A stretch of DNA of 64,000 bases from Methylorubrum rhodesianum (GCF_014199985.1 NZ_JACHOS010000005.1:124001-188000); one strand, 5' to 3'. Positions 20,345-29,925 are shown, numbered from the stretch's first letter. The notes: generated by a model from the sequence alone, not told the origin. Numbers and translations: made by a program.

Positions 20345-21517
20345 TCACGCGCTCACGCGCCGGTCCCGCTGACGCGCGGCGAGCGCCTTCCGGTAGATCG
20401 TCAGCAGCGCGGCGGTCGTCGCCTCTTCGGTCCAATCGCGCAGATAGGCGGCGCGGGCGGCCGCACCCATCCGTCGGGCCTCCTCCGGCCGTCCGCGCAG
20501 CCGCTCGATGGCTTCGGCAAGGGCGGCGGGATCGCCCGGCGCCACCAGGAGGCCGGTGACGCCGTCCTCGACCAGATGGGCCAGGGCACCGATCCGCGAG
20601 GCGATGACCGGCGTGCCCGCCGCAAAGGCCTCGGCCACGACCATCGGCAGCCCCTCGTACCAGAGGGAGGGCACGACGAGGGCGGCGGCCCGCCCGATCC
20701 GCGTCCGCATCGCCCCGCGGGGCAGGGCACCGAGGAGGGTCAGCCCCGGTGCCCCCTCCAGCCTTTCCCGCAGCGGCCCCTCGCCGGCGACATCGACCGG
20801 TGCGGCGAGCCGCGCGGCGGCCTGTTTCAAGATCTCGACGCCTTTCTCGGGGCTGAGGCGGCCGGCGAACAGGATGCCGTCGCGCGGCCCGGCGTCGGGC
20901 TGCCCCGGATCGGGCAGGCCGTTCGGTTTCACGAAGATGCGGTGCGCCGGGAGCCCCGCCGCGACGAAGCGGCCGCGGGCGAACTCGGTCAGCGCGACGA
21001 AGGCGTCGACGTCCCGCGTCCAGGTGCCGGTGCGGCGGTGCCGGTCGATCATCCGCGCCACGGCGAGGGTGCCCAGCCGCGAGCCGCGATAGCAGCCGTG
21101 ACGAACGGCGGCGTAGGAGGAACCGGTGAGGCAGGTCTCGCAGGGAGCGCCGTCGCGCATCAGCATCGCGCCGGCGCAGGCGAGGCGGAAATTGTGCAGC
21201 GTCTGCACCGTGACCGGCCCCAGCGCCCGGACCGCCCCGTGCACGGCCGGCGAGATGAGGGGGAAGGTGTTGTGGGCATGGACCACGTCCGGCCGGAACC
21301 GCCGCACCGCCTCGACGACGCGGGCAATCCCGCGGGGGGCGTGCGGTGCCTCGAAGGCCGTGCGCAGGCGGTCGATCGCGGTGCGGATGTCGTCGTTGTG
21401 GAAGGCCAGCGTCTCGACCGTGCAGCCGGCCTCGGCGAGGGCCGCGGCCTCGTGCTCCACCACCGCGTCCTCGCCGCCCCGGATCTGGTAGTGATTGTGA
21501 ACGATGAGGACGCGCAA
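20345..21517 (-). CDS. Glycosyltransferase, GT4 family
   Basis: A 390 aa GT-B glycosyltransferase. The N-terminal domain begins LRVLIVHNHYQIRGGED, and HAHNTFPLISP lies near residue 90. The C-terminal nucleotide-sugar domain has FAGRLSPEKGVE and the EGLPMVVAEAFAAGTPVIAS block containing the E-x7-E motif. The start is a TTG at 21517 with GAGGAG seven bases upstream; the frame is open further but runs into the preceding gene. It is the last gene of a five-gene minus-strand operon whose other members make nucleotide sugars, so it most likely adds a sugar to a lipid-linked glycan. It converges with the NRPS genes, 51 bases apart. Linkage and donor cannot be read. Confidence 0.85.
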   Translation of the reverse strand: MRVLIVHNHYQIRGGEDAVVEHEAAALAEAGCTVETLAFHNDDIRTAIDRLRTAFEAPHAPRGIARVVEAVRRFRPDVVHAHNTFPLISPAVHGAVRALGPVTVQTLHNFRLACAGAMLMRDGAPCETCLTGSSYAAVRHGCYRGSRLGTLAVARMIDRHRRTGTWTRDVDAFVALTEFARGRFVAAGLPAHRIFVKPNGLPDPGQPDAGPRDGILFAGRLSPEKGVEILKQAAARLAAPVDVAGEGPLRERLEGAPGLTLLGALPRGAMRTRIGRAAALVVPSLWYEGLPMVVAEAFAAGTPVIASRIGALAHLVEDGVTGLLVAPGDPAALAEAIERLRGRPEEARRMGAAARAAYLRDWTEEATTAALLTIYRKALAARQRDRRVSA

Positions 21518-21528
21518 CGCTCCGCTCC

Positions 21529-22377
21529 TCAAGACCGGCGCGGCTCGGGCTGCCGCGCCATCTTCCAGAGGAAGACCGGCGCCATCACGAGGTAGCGCCG
21601 CCACAGCCGCCGGGGCTCGCTGAGGAGCCGGTGCAGCCATTCGAGGGCCAGCACCTGCATGATCTTCGGCGCGCGCTTCACCGCCCCGGAATGGAAATCG
21701 AAGGCGGCCCCGACGCCGATCAGCACCATGCCCGGAAGCCGGTCGAGATGGTCGTTCATCCAGATGTCCTGCTTCGGCGTCGACATGCCGACCCAGACGA
21801 TATGCGGCTCGGCCGCCTTGATCGCCTCGGTGAGCCGCGCGTCGAGGTCGGGCGCGACGGCACCGAAGGGCGGACAGGCGAGCCCGCAGACCTGCGTGCC
21901 GGGATACTTGCGGGCAAAATTGGCCGCGACCTGCTCGGCCACGCCCTCCTTGCCGCCGTAGAGATAGTGGCGGATGCCGGTGTTCTGGGTTGCCGCGAAC
22001 ATCTCCTCCATCAGCGAGGGGCCAGGCACCCGGCCGGTGCCGTGCGCGCGGAAGAACCGGCTGATGATGGTCAGCGGCGCGCCGTCCGGGGTGATCATGC
22101 TGGCCCGCTCGTGGGCCGCCCTCAGGTCGGGCTGGTCCTGGGCGCACATGATGCCGTGCACGTCGCGCACGCAGACCATGCTGGTGCGCCGCGCCCGCGC
22201 CCAGCCGCTCAGGGTGCGGACGGCGAACGGCATGTCGATGACGCTGACCGGCACGCCGAGGATGCGGGTCGCCGGCAGGCGATGCGCCGCCCCGTCCGCA
22301 GGCACGAAGTGGGGATCGCTCCGGTTGATCCGAAGCGCGTAGGGCTCCGACGTCGGAACGGAAGCGGCCCCGCTCAT
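21529..22377 (-). CDS. WecG/TagA/CpsF-family glycosyltransferase (GT26)
   Basis: A 282 aa GT26 enzyme, the family that adds N-acetylmannosaminuronic acid or a similar sugar to polyprenyl-linked glycans at the membrane. Diagnostic segments are ILGVPVSVIDM, a TPDGAPL motif (catalytic Asp) near residue 100, YLYGGKEG, a VGMSTPKQD block and VGAAFDFHSG near residue 220. The gene follows the GDP-fucose synthase after about 20 bases. The chosen ATG at 22377 has GAGGGA upstream; ATG 22404 is also possible but begins inside the previous gene. Association with a sugar dehydrogenase fits transfer of an acidic sugar. Confidence 0.87.
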   Translation of the reverse strand: MSGAASVPTSEPYALRINRSDPHFVPADGAAHRLPATRILGVPVSVIDMPFAVRTLSGWARARRTSMVCVRDVHGIMCAQDQPDLRAAHERASMITPDGAPLTIISRFFRAHGTGRVPGPSLMEEMFAATQNTGIRHYLYGGKEGVAEQVAANFARKYPGTQVCGLACPPFGAVAPDLDARLTEAIKAAEPHIVWVGMSTPKQDIWMNDHLDRLPGMVLIGVGAAFDFHSGAVKRAPKIMQVLALEWLHRLLSEPRRLWRRYLVMAPVFLWKMARQPEPRRS

Positions 22378-22396
22378 GCGCAGGCTTCCCTCGATC

Positions 22397-23335
22397 TCAG
22401 GCATCGGCCACATGCTCCCGGAACCACGCGTAGGTCGCCGCGATGCCCTCCCGCAGCGGGACTTTCGGTGCCCAGCCGAGGCCGCGCAGCCGGTCCGCCG
22501 ACATCAGTTTGCGCGGCGTGCCGTCGGGCTTCGTCGGATCGCGCACGATCTCGCCCCCGAAGCCGACGACGTCGCAGACGAGGCGGGTGAGATCGTAGAT
22601 CGGGATGTCCTCGCCCGAGCCGACATTGACGTGCTCGGCCTGCGAGTAGTGCTTCATCAGGTGGACGCAGGCATCGGCGCAGTCATCGACGTGCAGGAAC
22701 TCGCGGCGCGGCGAGCCGGTGCCCCAGATCACCATCTCCTTGGCGCCGCCGCGCTTGGCCTCGTGCGCCTTGCGGATCAGGGCCGGCAGGACGTGACTGG
22801 AATTGAGGTCGAAATTGTCGCCCGGCCCGTAGAGGTTGGTCGGCATAGCCGAGATGAAGTCGCGGCCGTGCTGCTGGCGATAGGCCTGGGCCAGCTTGAT
22901 CCCAGCGATCTTGGCGACCGCGTACCACTCGTTGGTCGGCTCCAGCGGCCCCGTGAGCAGGCTCGCCTCGACGATCGGCTGCTCGGCGAATTTCGGGTAG
23001 ATGCAGCTCGAACCGAGGAACAGCAGCTTGTCGACATCCGCGCGGAACGCCGCCTCGATGACGTTAGCCTCGATCATCAGATTTTCGTAGAGGAAGTCGG
23101 CCGGATAGGTCGCGTTGGCGAGAATTCCGCCGACCTTCGCCGCCGCCAGGAACACTGCGTCCGGCCGGCGGTCCCGCATCCAGGCCCGCACGGCGGCCTG
23201 ATCGCACAGATCGAGTTCCGCGCGGGTGGCGGTGAGGATCTCGCAATCCTCGCTCTCCAGGCGCCGGACCAGGGCGCTGCCGACGAGGCCGCGATGTCCG
23301 GCCACGAAGACGGTCTTGCCCGCCAAGCTCTCCAT
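22397..23335 (-). CDS. fcl: GDP-L-fucose synthase (SDR epimerase/reductase)
   Basis: A 312 aa extended SDR of the GDP-4-keto-6-deoxymannose epimerase/reductase type. The NADP loop GHRGLVGSALVRRL at about residues 12-25 is the typical WcaG/Fcl form, with the Y138-x3-K142 active site in YAVAKIAGI preceded by LGSSCIYP. PTNLYGPGDNFD and ALIRKAHEAK also match Fcl closely. It would convert GDP-4-keto-6-deoxy-D-mannose to GDP-L-fucose, yet no GDP-mannose 4,6-dehydratase (gmd) is in this operon, so the substrate must come from elsewhere. ATG 23335 has GAGGG eight bases upstream; a GTG at 23350 would overlap the preceding gene by GTGA. Confidence 0.9.
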   Translation of the reverse strand: MESLAGKTVFVAGHRGLVGSALVRRLESEDCEILTATRAELDLCDQAAVRAWMRDRRPDAVFLAAAKVGGILANATYPADFLYENLMIEANVIEAAFRADVDKLLFLGSSCIYPKFAEQPIVEASLLTGPLEPTNEWYAVAKIAGIKLAQAYRQQHGRDFISAMPTNLYGPGDNFDLNSSHVLPALIRKAHEAKRGGAKEMVIWGTGSPRREFLHVDDCADACVHLMKHYSQAEHVNVGSGEDIPIYDLTRLVCDVVGFGGEIVRDPTKPDGTPRKLMSADRLRGLGWAPKVPLREGIAATYAWFREHVADA

Positions 23336-23346
23336 CGGGTCGGCCC

Positions 23347-24318
23347 TCACAGAAGCGGGTTGGAATCGGTCGGCGCCGGGTGCTCGCGGTACCACGCGAC
23401 CGTGCGCTCGATGCCCTGGACCAGGGAGACGGAGGGGGCGTAGCCGATCGCCCGCATCTTGCCGATGTCGGGGCAGCGGCGCGGCGTCGCCCCGGCGGCG
23501 GCCGGCCCGGCGACGAGATCGACGCGGGTGCCGAGCGCTTCCGCCGTGATCCGGGCGAGATCGCGGATCGCAACCTCCTCCATCGAACCGATGTGGTAGA
23601 CGTTCATGCTCTCGCCGTCGCGCCACATCCGGACGATGCCGTCCACCACGTCGCTGACGTAGCAGAAGGCCCTCGTCTCGCTGCCGTCGCCCTGAAGGGT
23701 GATCGTGCCGCCGTCGCCGGCCGCCACGATCTTCTCGATCAGCTGCGGCACCACGTGCTTCCAGCCCATGTCGGGCCCGTAGACGTTGTGCGGCCGGAAG
23801 ACCTGAATCTTGCGCAGCTTGTCGCGGCCGTAATTGAAGGCGATCAGCTCCGAGATCAGCTTCGAGCCCCCGTAGGAGTAGCGCGGATTGAGCGAGTCGG
23901 GGATCACCATCTCGATGTCCTCGTTCGTCGGCACCACGCGCGGGGTCTGGTAAACCTCGGCCGAGGAGGCGACGACGAGATCCGGCACGCCGGCCTCGAT
24001 GCAGGCCTCGGTGACGGCCAGTGCGCCGCGCACGCCGACATCGAGCACGAGCTGCGGCTGCGTGTAGAAGTTCTCGGTGCCGTTGACGGCGGCCAGGTGG
24101 AAGACGCACTCGACGCCCCGGAGCGCCTCGACCAGCGCCTCCCGGTCACGCACGTCGAGCGTCACCCGCTCGATCGCCCCCTTCGCGCCGGCCAGGCGCG
24201 AGGCCTGTCCGCGGATGTAGTTGTCGATCGCGACGACCGCGTGCCCCTCGGCCAGGAGCGCGCGGGTGAGGTGGGCGCCGATGAATCCGCCCGCCCCGGT
24301 GACAGCCAGCCTGCTCAT
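23347..24318 (-). CDS. NAD-dependent sugar epimerase/dehydratase
   Basis: A 323 aa extended SDR acting on a nucleotide sugar. The N-terminal TGAGGFIGAHL Rossmann loop and the Y149-x3-K153 active site (YGGSK) are intact, with VASSAEVYQTP providing the catalytic Ser/Thr region and FRPHNVYGP typical of UDP-sugar epimerases or UDP-glucuronate decarboxylases. Which of these reactions it runs is not resolvable by eye. The ATG overlaps the stop of the upstream sugar dehydrogenase (ATGA), so it probably acts on that enzyme's product, a UDP-uronic acid. Confidence 0.85.
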   Translation of the reverse strand: MSRLAVTGAGGFIGAHLTRALLAEGHAVVAIDNYIRGQASRLAGAKGAIERVTLDVRDREALVEALRGVECVFHLAAVNGTENFYTQPQLVLDVGVRGALAVTEACIEAGVPDLVVASSAEVYQTPRVVPTNEDIEMVIPDSLNPRYSYGGSKLISELIAFNYGRDKLRKIQVFRPHNVYGPDMGWKHVVPQLIEKIVAAGDGGTITLQGDGSETRAFCYVSDVVDGIVRMWRDGESMNVYHIGSMEEVAIRDLARITAEALGTRVDLVAGPAAAGATPRRCPDIGKMRAIGYAPSVSLVQGIERTVAWYREHPAPTDSNPLL

Positions 24319-25652
24319 TGAAATCTACCTACGAGGTTGCCCACGGTGACGTAGCGATTCTCCAGAACCTCCGCCGGCATCTCGCTGAGGTTGTTCCAGT
24401 AATCGTAGACGAAGGCATCGTGCGACATCGTCGCGATGATCTTTTCCAGATCGATCTTCGAATATTCCGGATGGTTGTTGGCGATCACCAGCACGTCGGC
24501 ACCCTCGCAGGCCGCCGCCAGCGTGTCGTAGGGGGTCAGCCCCGACGAGATCGCCCGGATATGGTCCATCGGCACCACGCCGTCGTAGACGCGGATCTCC
24601 GAGAACTGTTCGGTTCCCATCATCTCGCGGATGACATGGAGCGACATCGACCCGCGCAGGTCGTCGGTCTCCGGACGGCCCTTGAAGGCGAGGCCGGCAA
24701 CCACCGCCTTGAACGGTCCGGGGCGGCGCGCCCGCAGACGATCGACGAGGCTTCCCACCGTCTCGGCCGGCTGGCGCTCGTTGACGAGGCGCGAGGCCGC
24801 GGTGATCTCGAGATTCACCCCCTTGCCCGAGACCGAGGAGAGCAGGATGTGCGGGTCCTTCTCCAGGCAGGGGCCGCCGACGAGGCCCGGGGCGGCGACG
24901 TTGGTGCGCGCATAGCCGAGCTTGCCGTAGCGGATCACGTCGTTGGCGTTGATGCCGAGCGCGTCGCAGGCCCGCGCCACCTCGTTGGCGAAGGCGAAAT
25001 GCACGTCGCGGGAGGTGTTGTCGACGAGCTTGATCATCTCGGCCGTCTCCGGGCTCGCGACCCGGACGATGGTGTGGGTCAGGCGGCTGAACAGGGCGGC
25101 GGCGGCATCGGACGCGTCCGGCGTCTCGCCGCCGATGATCTGCGGCAGGTTGATGAGCTCGCGCATGGCGTCGCCCTCGAGCGTGCGTTCGGGACACATC
25201 GCGAGGTGATAGGCGACCCCCGTCCGGTCGAGGATCGGCTTGACCACGCCCGTCGTGGTCCCGATCCGCACCGTCGAGCGCAGGATTACCGTCGCCCCCT
25301 CGGTGAAGTGCTCGGCGACCTCGCGGGTCGCCTCCTCGATCATGTCGAGGCGCGGCTCGTGCGAGCCGGGATAGAGCGGGGTACCGACGGTGATGATGTA
25401 GTACGCCGCCCGCGGCACATCCCGCGTCGTCGTGCTGGCGACGAAACGGCCTTTCTTCACCACGTCGGCGAGGGCCGCCTTGAGCCCCACTTCGGCGAAG
25501 TGCGGGACCCCGGCATTGGTCTTCTCGACGACGTCCGGCCGCTTCTCGATGCCGTAGACCTGAACGCCGCGACGCGCCAGGGCGACGGACAGGGTCAGGC
25601 CGACGTAACCGAGACCGATGATGACGACGTTCGGAGCTTTTCTCGCGTCCAT
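24315..25652 (-). CDS. Nucleotide sugar dehydrogenase (UDP-glucose/UDP-ManNAc type)
   Basis: A 445 aa NAD-dependent dehydrogenase that oxidises C6 of a UDP-sugar to a uronic acid. GLGYVGL at residues 13-19 is the dinucleotide loop, the catalytic cysteine is about Cys262 in GGPCLEKDP, and the C-terminal domain has KAVVAGLAFKGRPETDDLRGS, all standard for the Ugd/WecC family. Sequence style (KDPHIL, APGLVGGPC) leans toward WecC-like UDP-N-acetylmannosamine dehydrogenase, in keeping with the GT26 gene of the operon, but I cannot settle it. The frame extends to 25781; the ATG at 25652 (MDARKAP) gives the proper N-terminus. First gene of the operon. Confidence 0.88.
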   Translation of the reverse strand: MDARKAPNVVIIGLGYVGLTLSVALARRGVQVYGIEKRPDVVEKTNAGVPHFAEVGLKAALADVVKKGRFVASTTTRDVPRAAYYIITVGTPLYPGSHEPRLDMIEEATREVAEHFTEGATVILRSTVRIGTTTGVVKPILDRTGVAYHLAMCPERTLEGDAMRELINLPQIIGGETPDASDAAAALFSRLTHTIVRVASPETAEMIKLVDNTSRDVHFAFANEVARACDALGINANDVIRYGKLGYARTNVAAPGLVGGPCLEKDPHILLSSVSGKGVNLEITAASRLVNERQPAETVGSLVDRLRARRPGPFKAVVAGLAFKGRPETDDLRGSMSLHVIREMMGTEQFSEIRVYDGVVPMDHIRAISSGLTPYDTLAAACEGADVLVIANNHPEYSKIDLEKIIATMSHDAFVYDYWNNLSEMPAEVLENRYVTVGNLVGRFQ

Positions 25653-26092
25653 GTTGGGTCCCGTCTGCAAGATCTTCGAAATTCCGACCTGACCTGAAAT
25701 CCGGCGCCGGGCGGACCGAGCGTCATCCTCCATCCCCGGACGACCGAAACAGCCGACGACGGTGTCACGCCGTTTCAGCAAGGTGCGTGCCCCTCAAAAT
25801 TCGTATCAAACCGGGATCAACGGTCCATTTTCGGACATTTCGACCGCGCCACCGGGAGATTTCGGGACTTCGAACGGTAAAAGACCGGCCTTCGTCTGAC
25901 TGAGTATTTGCTGATCGACGGCCGGTGCGCGCAGACGGTCGCGCCCGCCAGCGCCCTTCCCGCCTCCTGCGCGCGGCCCATAGCCTCAGTCGTTTCCCGC
26001 CCGGCGGAGGCAACGCAACGCACCGCGCCTCGTTCGTCCTCCCGGAGAGGGCGGAGCGCGCCGGGCGCCGCCGCCTATGGAGGGACACGCGG
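25653..26092. other. Divergent intergenic region, 440 bases
   Basis: Separates the minus-strand glycan operon from a small plus-strand gene. It presumably contains the glycan operon promoter. A short AT-richer stretch lies around 25795-25845, with the repeated half-element TTTCGGACATTTCG near 25831. No convincing gene or terminator is seen. Confidence 0.4.
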
Positions 26093-26314
26093 ATGCCGGT
26101 TCGGATGACTCAGGAAACGCAGGACGCGATCGACGGCCGGCGGCAGGTGGTGGTGCGGGTCCATTTCGGCCCCCCGGACGACGGGCGCGACGTGGTCGAG
26201 GTCGCGGCGACCGTTCGTGTGCCCGCCATCGAATCGGAGGCGCAGACCGAGGCCGCCGCGCGGCAGATGGCGCGGCGGGCGCTCGAGCAGGCGCTGTCGG
26301 CCTTCCCACTCTAG
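26093..26314 (+). CDS. Small hypothetical protein
   Basis: A 73 aa protein, MPVRMTQETQ at its start, with a strong SD (GGAGGG, eight bases before the ATG) and almost every third codon base G or C, like the surrounding genes, so I believe it is real. It looks like two or three beta strands (QVVVRVHFG, VVEVAATVRV) followed by an amphipathic helix rich in Ala, Gln and Arg. No family recognised. An in-frame ATG at 26105 (MTQET) is an alternative start. It sits alone between two operons. Confidence 0.6.
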   Translation: MPVRMTQETQDAIDGRRQVVVRVHFGPPDDGRDVVEVAATVRVPAIESEAQTEAAARQMARRALEQALSAFPL

Positions 26315-26629
26315 GGTCGAGGCGAGGGCCGGTACCGCGCCGCGCACGCGGGCAGATGTCTGGCCGGAAGCGGAAGAGAGAGGGAGGAGGGGGTGCGATC
26401 ATCGGCACCGCGGGTCCCGGATGCGCTGACCGGCGACGTGTGGATTCTCACGCCGCGCAACCACCGGAGCGATTTCGCCATTTCTCGTGCTTCACTTGCG
26501 GTCGGACCTTCGGGCATGCCTTAAGTGCGAGCACGAGCGCCGCGCCCGCCAGGGCGAGAGGCCTCGCTCGCACGCGCCGCCCCTCCTCGCCACACAGGCC
26601 GCTCCCGAGCCTGCATCTCGCCCGGGTTG
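26315..26629. other. Leader region of the mrp operon
   Basis: 315 bases before mrpAB. An open frame runs through the second half but only as an upstream extension of mrpAB without the coding third-base pattern. The operon promoter should be here; I see no clear -35/-10 pair and no recognisable ion-responsive RNA fold. Confidence 0.4.
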
Positions 26630-29557
26630 ATGTCGTCCAACGCCCTTCTCGCCGCCGCCGCGATCCTACCCTTCGCAGGCTCCGTGCTCGCGGGCGCCCT
26701 GCCGAGCCGGGCCCGTACCCCCGCCGCCGTCCTCGCCGGGCTCGTGACGCTCGCCAGCCTCGGCTGCATCCTCGCGCTCACGCCGCAGCTGTCCGGCGGC
26801 AACACCGTCGTCCATGCGGTCGAGTGGCTGCCGAGCCTCGGCGTCAACCTCGTGCTGCGGCTCGACGGCCTCGCCTGGCTGTTCTGTGTTCTGGTGCTCG
26901 CCATCGGCGCGCTGGTGGTGCTCTATGCGCGCTACTACATGGCCGCCGCCGACCCGGTGCCGCGGCTCTACTCCTACTTCCTCGCCTTCGTCGGCGCGAT
27001 GCTCGGCATCGTGCTGTCCGGCAATCTGATCCAGCTCGTCCTGTTCTGGGAATTGACGAGCATCGTCTCGTTCCTGCTGATCGGCTACTGGTACGACAAC
27101 GCCGCCGCGCGTGACGGCGCGCGGATGTCGCTCACCATCACCGCCGCGGGCGGCCTGTGCCTACTCGTCGGCACGATCCTGATCGGGCGCATCGTCGGCA
27201 GCTACGACCTCGACGCGGTGCTGGCCTCCGGCGACACCATCCGCAACAGCCCGCTCTATCTGCCGGCCCTGGTGCTGGTGCTCATGGGCGCGCTCACCAA
27301 GTCGGCCCAATTCCCGTTCCACATCTGGCTGCCGCGCGCCATGGCGGCGCCGACGCCGATCAGCGCCTACCTTCACTCGGCTACGATGGTGAAGGCCGGC
27401 ATCTTCCTGATGATCCGCCTGTGGCCGGTGCTCTCGGGCACCGAGCAATGGTACTGGATCGTCGGCAGCGCCGGCATGGCAACCCTGCTGGTCGGCTCGT
27501 GGAGCGCGATCTTCCAGCACGACCTGAAGGGCTTGCTCGCCTACTCGACCATCAGCCATCTCGGGCTGATCACGCTGTTGCTCGGCCTCAACTCGCCGCT
27601 CGCCGTCGTCGCCGCGATCTTCCACACGGTGAACCATGCCACCTTCAAGGCGTCGCTGTTCATGGCGGTGGGCATCATCGACCACGAGACGGGGACGCGC
27701 GACATGCGCCGCCTCTCCGGCCTGTGGCGGGCGATGCCCTATACCGGCACCCTCGCCATGGTCGCCGCCGCGGCGATGGCCGGCGTGCCGCTGCTCAACG
27801 GCTTCCTCTCCAAGGAGATGTTCCTGTCCGAGGCGGTCGACAACATGGGCGACCACCCGATCCACATCGCCCTGCCGGTTCTGGCGACGCTCGCCAGCGC
27901 CTTCACCATGCTCTACTCGCTGCGGTTCATCCGCCAGACCTTCTTCGGCCCGCCGCCGCACGATCTGCCGGAGACGCCGCACGAGCCGGTGCGCTGGATG
28001 CGCATCCCGATCGAGCTTCTGGTCCTCACCTGCGTCGCCATCGGCCTCGTCCCGAACCTGACCATCGGTCCGGCTCTCGGGCGCGCGGTCGCCGCCGTGT
28101 TCGGCGCGGACGCCCCGACCTACAGCCTGGCGATCTGGCACGGCTTCAACCTGCCGCTGGTGCTCAGCATGATCGCGCTCGGCGGCGGCGTGCTGCTCTA
28201 TGTCCTGTTCGGCAAGCGCATCGACACCAATCCCCGCGGCGGTCCCTGGCTGATGGACCGGCTCGATGGCGGCTGGCTGTTCGAGCGGTCGATGACCGGC
28301 CTGACCAGGGGCGCGCGTGCCCTCGAACTCTGGTTCGGTGCCGAGCGGCTCCAGCCGCAGCTGCGCATCCTGTTCCTCGCCGCCCTGCTCGCCGCGCTGG
28401 CGGCGGGCGTCGCCCGCGGGCTCGACCTGTTCGCGCCGGGCCGGCTGACGCCCTTCGATCCCGCCTTCGCCCTGATGTGGATCGTCGGCGCCGCCTGCGC
28501 GGTCGGCGCGGCGGAGCGGGCGAAGTATCATCGCCTCTCGGCCACCATCTTCGTCGGCGGGGCGGGGCTGGTCAGCAGCCTGACCTTCCTCTGGCTCTCG
28601 GCGCCGGATCTCGCGGTGACGCAGATCCTCGTCGAGATCGTCACCACGGTCATGCTGCTGCTGGGCCTGCGCTGGCTGCCCAAGCGCGACGCGGCGATCC
28701 CCGCTCCGCCCTCGGAGCGGGCGCGTGCGCGCCGCCGCCGCATCATCGACTTGTGCATCGCCGCCTTCGCCGGCCTCGGACTCGCCGGACTCGCCTACGC
28801 GGTGATGACCCGTCCGGCCGGCGACGGCATCGCCCGCTGGTTCGTCGAGGAGGCCTATCCGCAGGCCGGCGGACGCAACGTCGTCAACGTGCTGCTGGTC
28901 GATTTCCGCGCCTTCGACACGCTGGGCGAGATCTCGGTGCTCGGCATCGTCGGGCTCACGGTGTTCGCCCTGCTGCGCCGTTTCCGCCCGGCGCCGGACA
29001 GCCTGGAGCGGCCGAAGCAGCAGCACAGTCACGACGCCTACGACCGCGCCCGCGAGGGCCGCAAGCCCGGCGACACCGCCGCCGACGCGCTGCTCGTGCC
29101 GCGGGTGGTGATGACGTGGCTGTTCCCCTTCATCATCCTCCTGTCGCTGCACCTGTTCCTGCGCGGGCACGACCTGCCCGGCGGCGGCTTCGCCGCCGGC
29201 ATCGCGCTCACCATCGCCTTCATCCTGCAATACATGGCCTGCGGCGCGCAGTGGGTGGAGGAGCGCCTGCGGATCCAGCCGATCGCGTGGATCGGCCTCG
29301 GCCTGCTGATCGCGGCGGGGGCCGGCGCGGCCTCGTGGCTGTTCGGGCGGCCCTTCCTCACCGCCTACTTCGCCTATTGGGAGCTGCCTCTGCTCGGGAA
29401 GGTGCCGGCGGCGAGCGCCCTGGTGTTCGATCTCGGGATCATGGTGCTGGTGGTGGGTGCGAGCGCCCTGATGCTGGTGGCACTCGCCCATCAATCCCTG
29501 CGCCGTACGCGCAGCGCGGAGGCGGAAGCCGAGCCGGCAGCCGAGGAGACGGCGTAA
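26630..29557 (+). CDS. mrpAB: Mrp/Pha Na+(K+)/H+ antiporter subunit A fused to subunit B
   Basis: A 975 aa polytopic membrane protein. Residues 1 to about 780 are the MrpA/PhaA core, homologous to complex I NuoL: the proton-channel helices include WELTSIVSFLLIGYWY, the Lys-bearing TKSAQFPFHIWLPRAMAAPTP and HSATMVKAGIFL. The last 160 residues form the MnhB domain (FLRGHDLPGGGFAAG, then four hydrophobic segments). Fusion of A and B is usual in rhizobial Pha systems. I chose ATG 26630 (MSSNALL); a TTG directly before it and upstream extensions are possible. The stop overlaps mrpC's start. Together the operon exports Na+ or K+ in exchange for protons, for alkali and salt tolerance. Confidence 0.93.
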   Translation: MSSNALLAAAAILPFAGSVLAGALPSRARTPAAVLAGLVTLASLGCILALTPQLSGGNTVVHAVEWLPSLGVNLVLRLDGLAWLFCVLVLAIGALVVLYARYYMAAADPVPRLYSYFLAFVGAMLGIVLSGNLIQLVLFWELTSIVSFLLIGYWYDNAAARDGARMSLTITAAGGLCLLVGTILIGRIVGSYDLDAVLASGDTIRNSPLYLPALVLVLMGALTKSAQFPFHIWLPRAMAAPTPISAYLHSATMVKAGIFLMIRLWPVLSGTEQWYWIVGSAGMATLLVGSWSAIFQHDLKGLLAYSTISHLGLITLLLGLNSPLAVVAAIFHTVNHATFKASLFMAVGIIDHETGTRDMRRLSGLWRAMPYTGTLAMVAAAAMAGVPLLNGFLSKEMFLSEAVDNMGDHPIHIALPVLATLASAFTMLYSLRFIRQTFFGPPPHDLPETPHEPVRWMRIPIELLVLTCVAIGLVPNLTIGPALGRAVAAVFGADAPTYSLAIWHGFNLPLVLSMIALGGGVLLYVLFGKRIDTNPRGGPWLMDRLDGGWLFERSMTGLTRGARALELWFGAERLQPQLRILFLAALLAALAAGVARGLDLFAPGRLTPFDPAFALMWIVGAACAVGAAERAKYHRLSATIFVGGAGLVSSLTFLWLSAPDLAVTQILVEIVTTVMLLLGLRWLPKRDAAIPAPPSERARARRRRIIDLCIAAFAGLGLAGLAYAVMTRPAGDGIARWFVEEAYPQAGGRNVVNVLLVDFRAFDTLGEISVLGIVGLTVFALLRRFRPAPDSLERPKQQHSHDAYDRAREGRKPGDTAADALLVPRVVMTWLFPFIILLSLHLFLRGHDLPGGGFAAGIALTIAFILQYMACGAQWVEERLRIQPIAWIGLGLLIAAGAGAASWLFGRPFLTAYFAYWELPLLGKVPAASALVFDLGIMVLVVGASALMLVALAHQSLRRTRSAEAEAEPAAEETA

Positions 29558-29925
29558 TGGAGATCGTGCTGTCGGCGGGCATCGGCATCCTGGCCGCCTC
29601 CGGCGTGTGGCTGATGCTGCGCCCGCGCACCTTCCAGGTGGCACTCGGGCTGTCGCTGCTGAGCTACGCCGTCAACCTGTTCATCTTCGCCATGGGCCGG
29701 CTCACCGTCGGCGCCCCGCCGGTGCTCAAGACCGGGCCGGAGACCGTCTCGGTCGACGATCCGGTGCCGCAGGCACTGGTGCTCACGGCGCTGGTCATCA
29801 GCTTCGCGCTCACCGCCCTGTTCCTCGTCGTGCTGCTCGCCGCCCGCGGCGTGACCGGCAACGATCACGTCGACGGCCGCGAACCGCACCATGCCGAGCC
29901 GACGCCGGAGAAACCGCACCCATGA
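29557..29925 (+). CDS. mrpC: Mrp antiporter subunit C
   Basis: A 122 aa, three-helix membrane subunit homologous to complex I NuoK. GLSLLSYAVNLFIFAMG and a PVPQALVLTALVIS segment are the conserved MnhC features. The C-terminus is a short charged tail. TAATG overlap with mrpAB at the start and ATGA overlap with mrpD at the end imply translational coupling across the complex. Confidence 0.93.
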   Translation: MEIVLSAGIGILAASGVWLMLRPRTFQVALGLSLLSYAVNLFIFAMGRLTVGAPPVLKTGPETVSVDDPVPQALVLTALVISFALTALFLVVLLAARGVTGNDHVDGREPHHAEPTPEKPHP

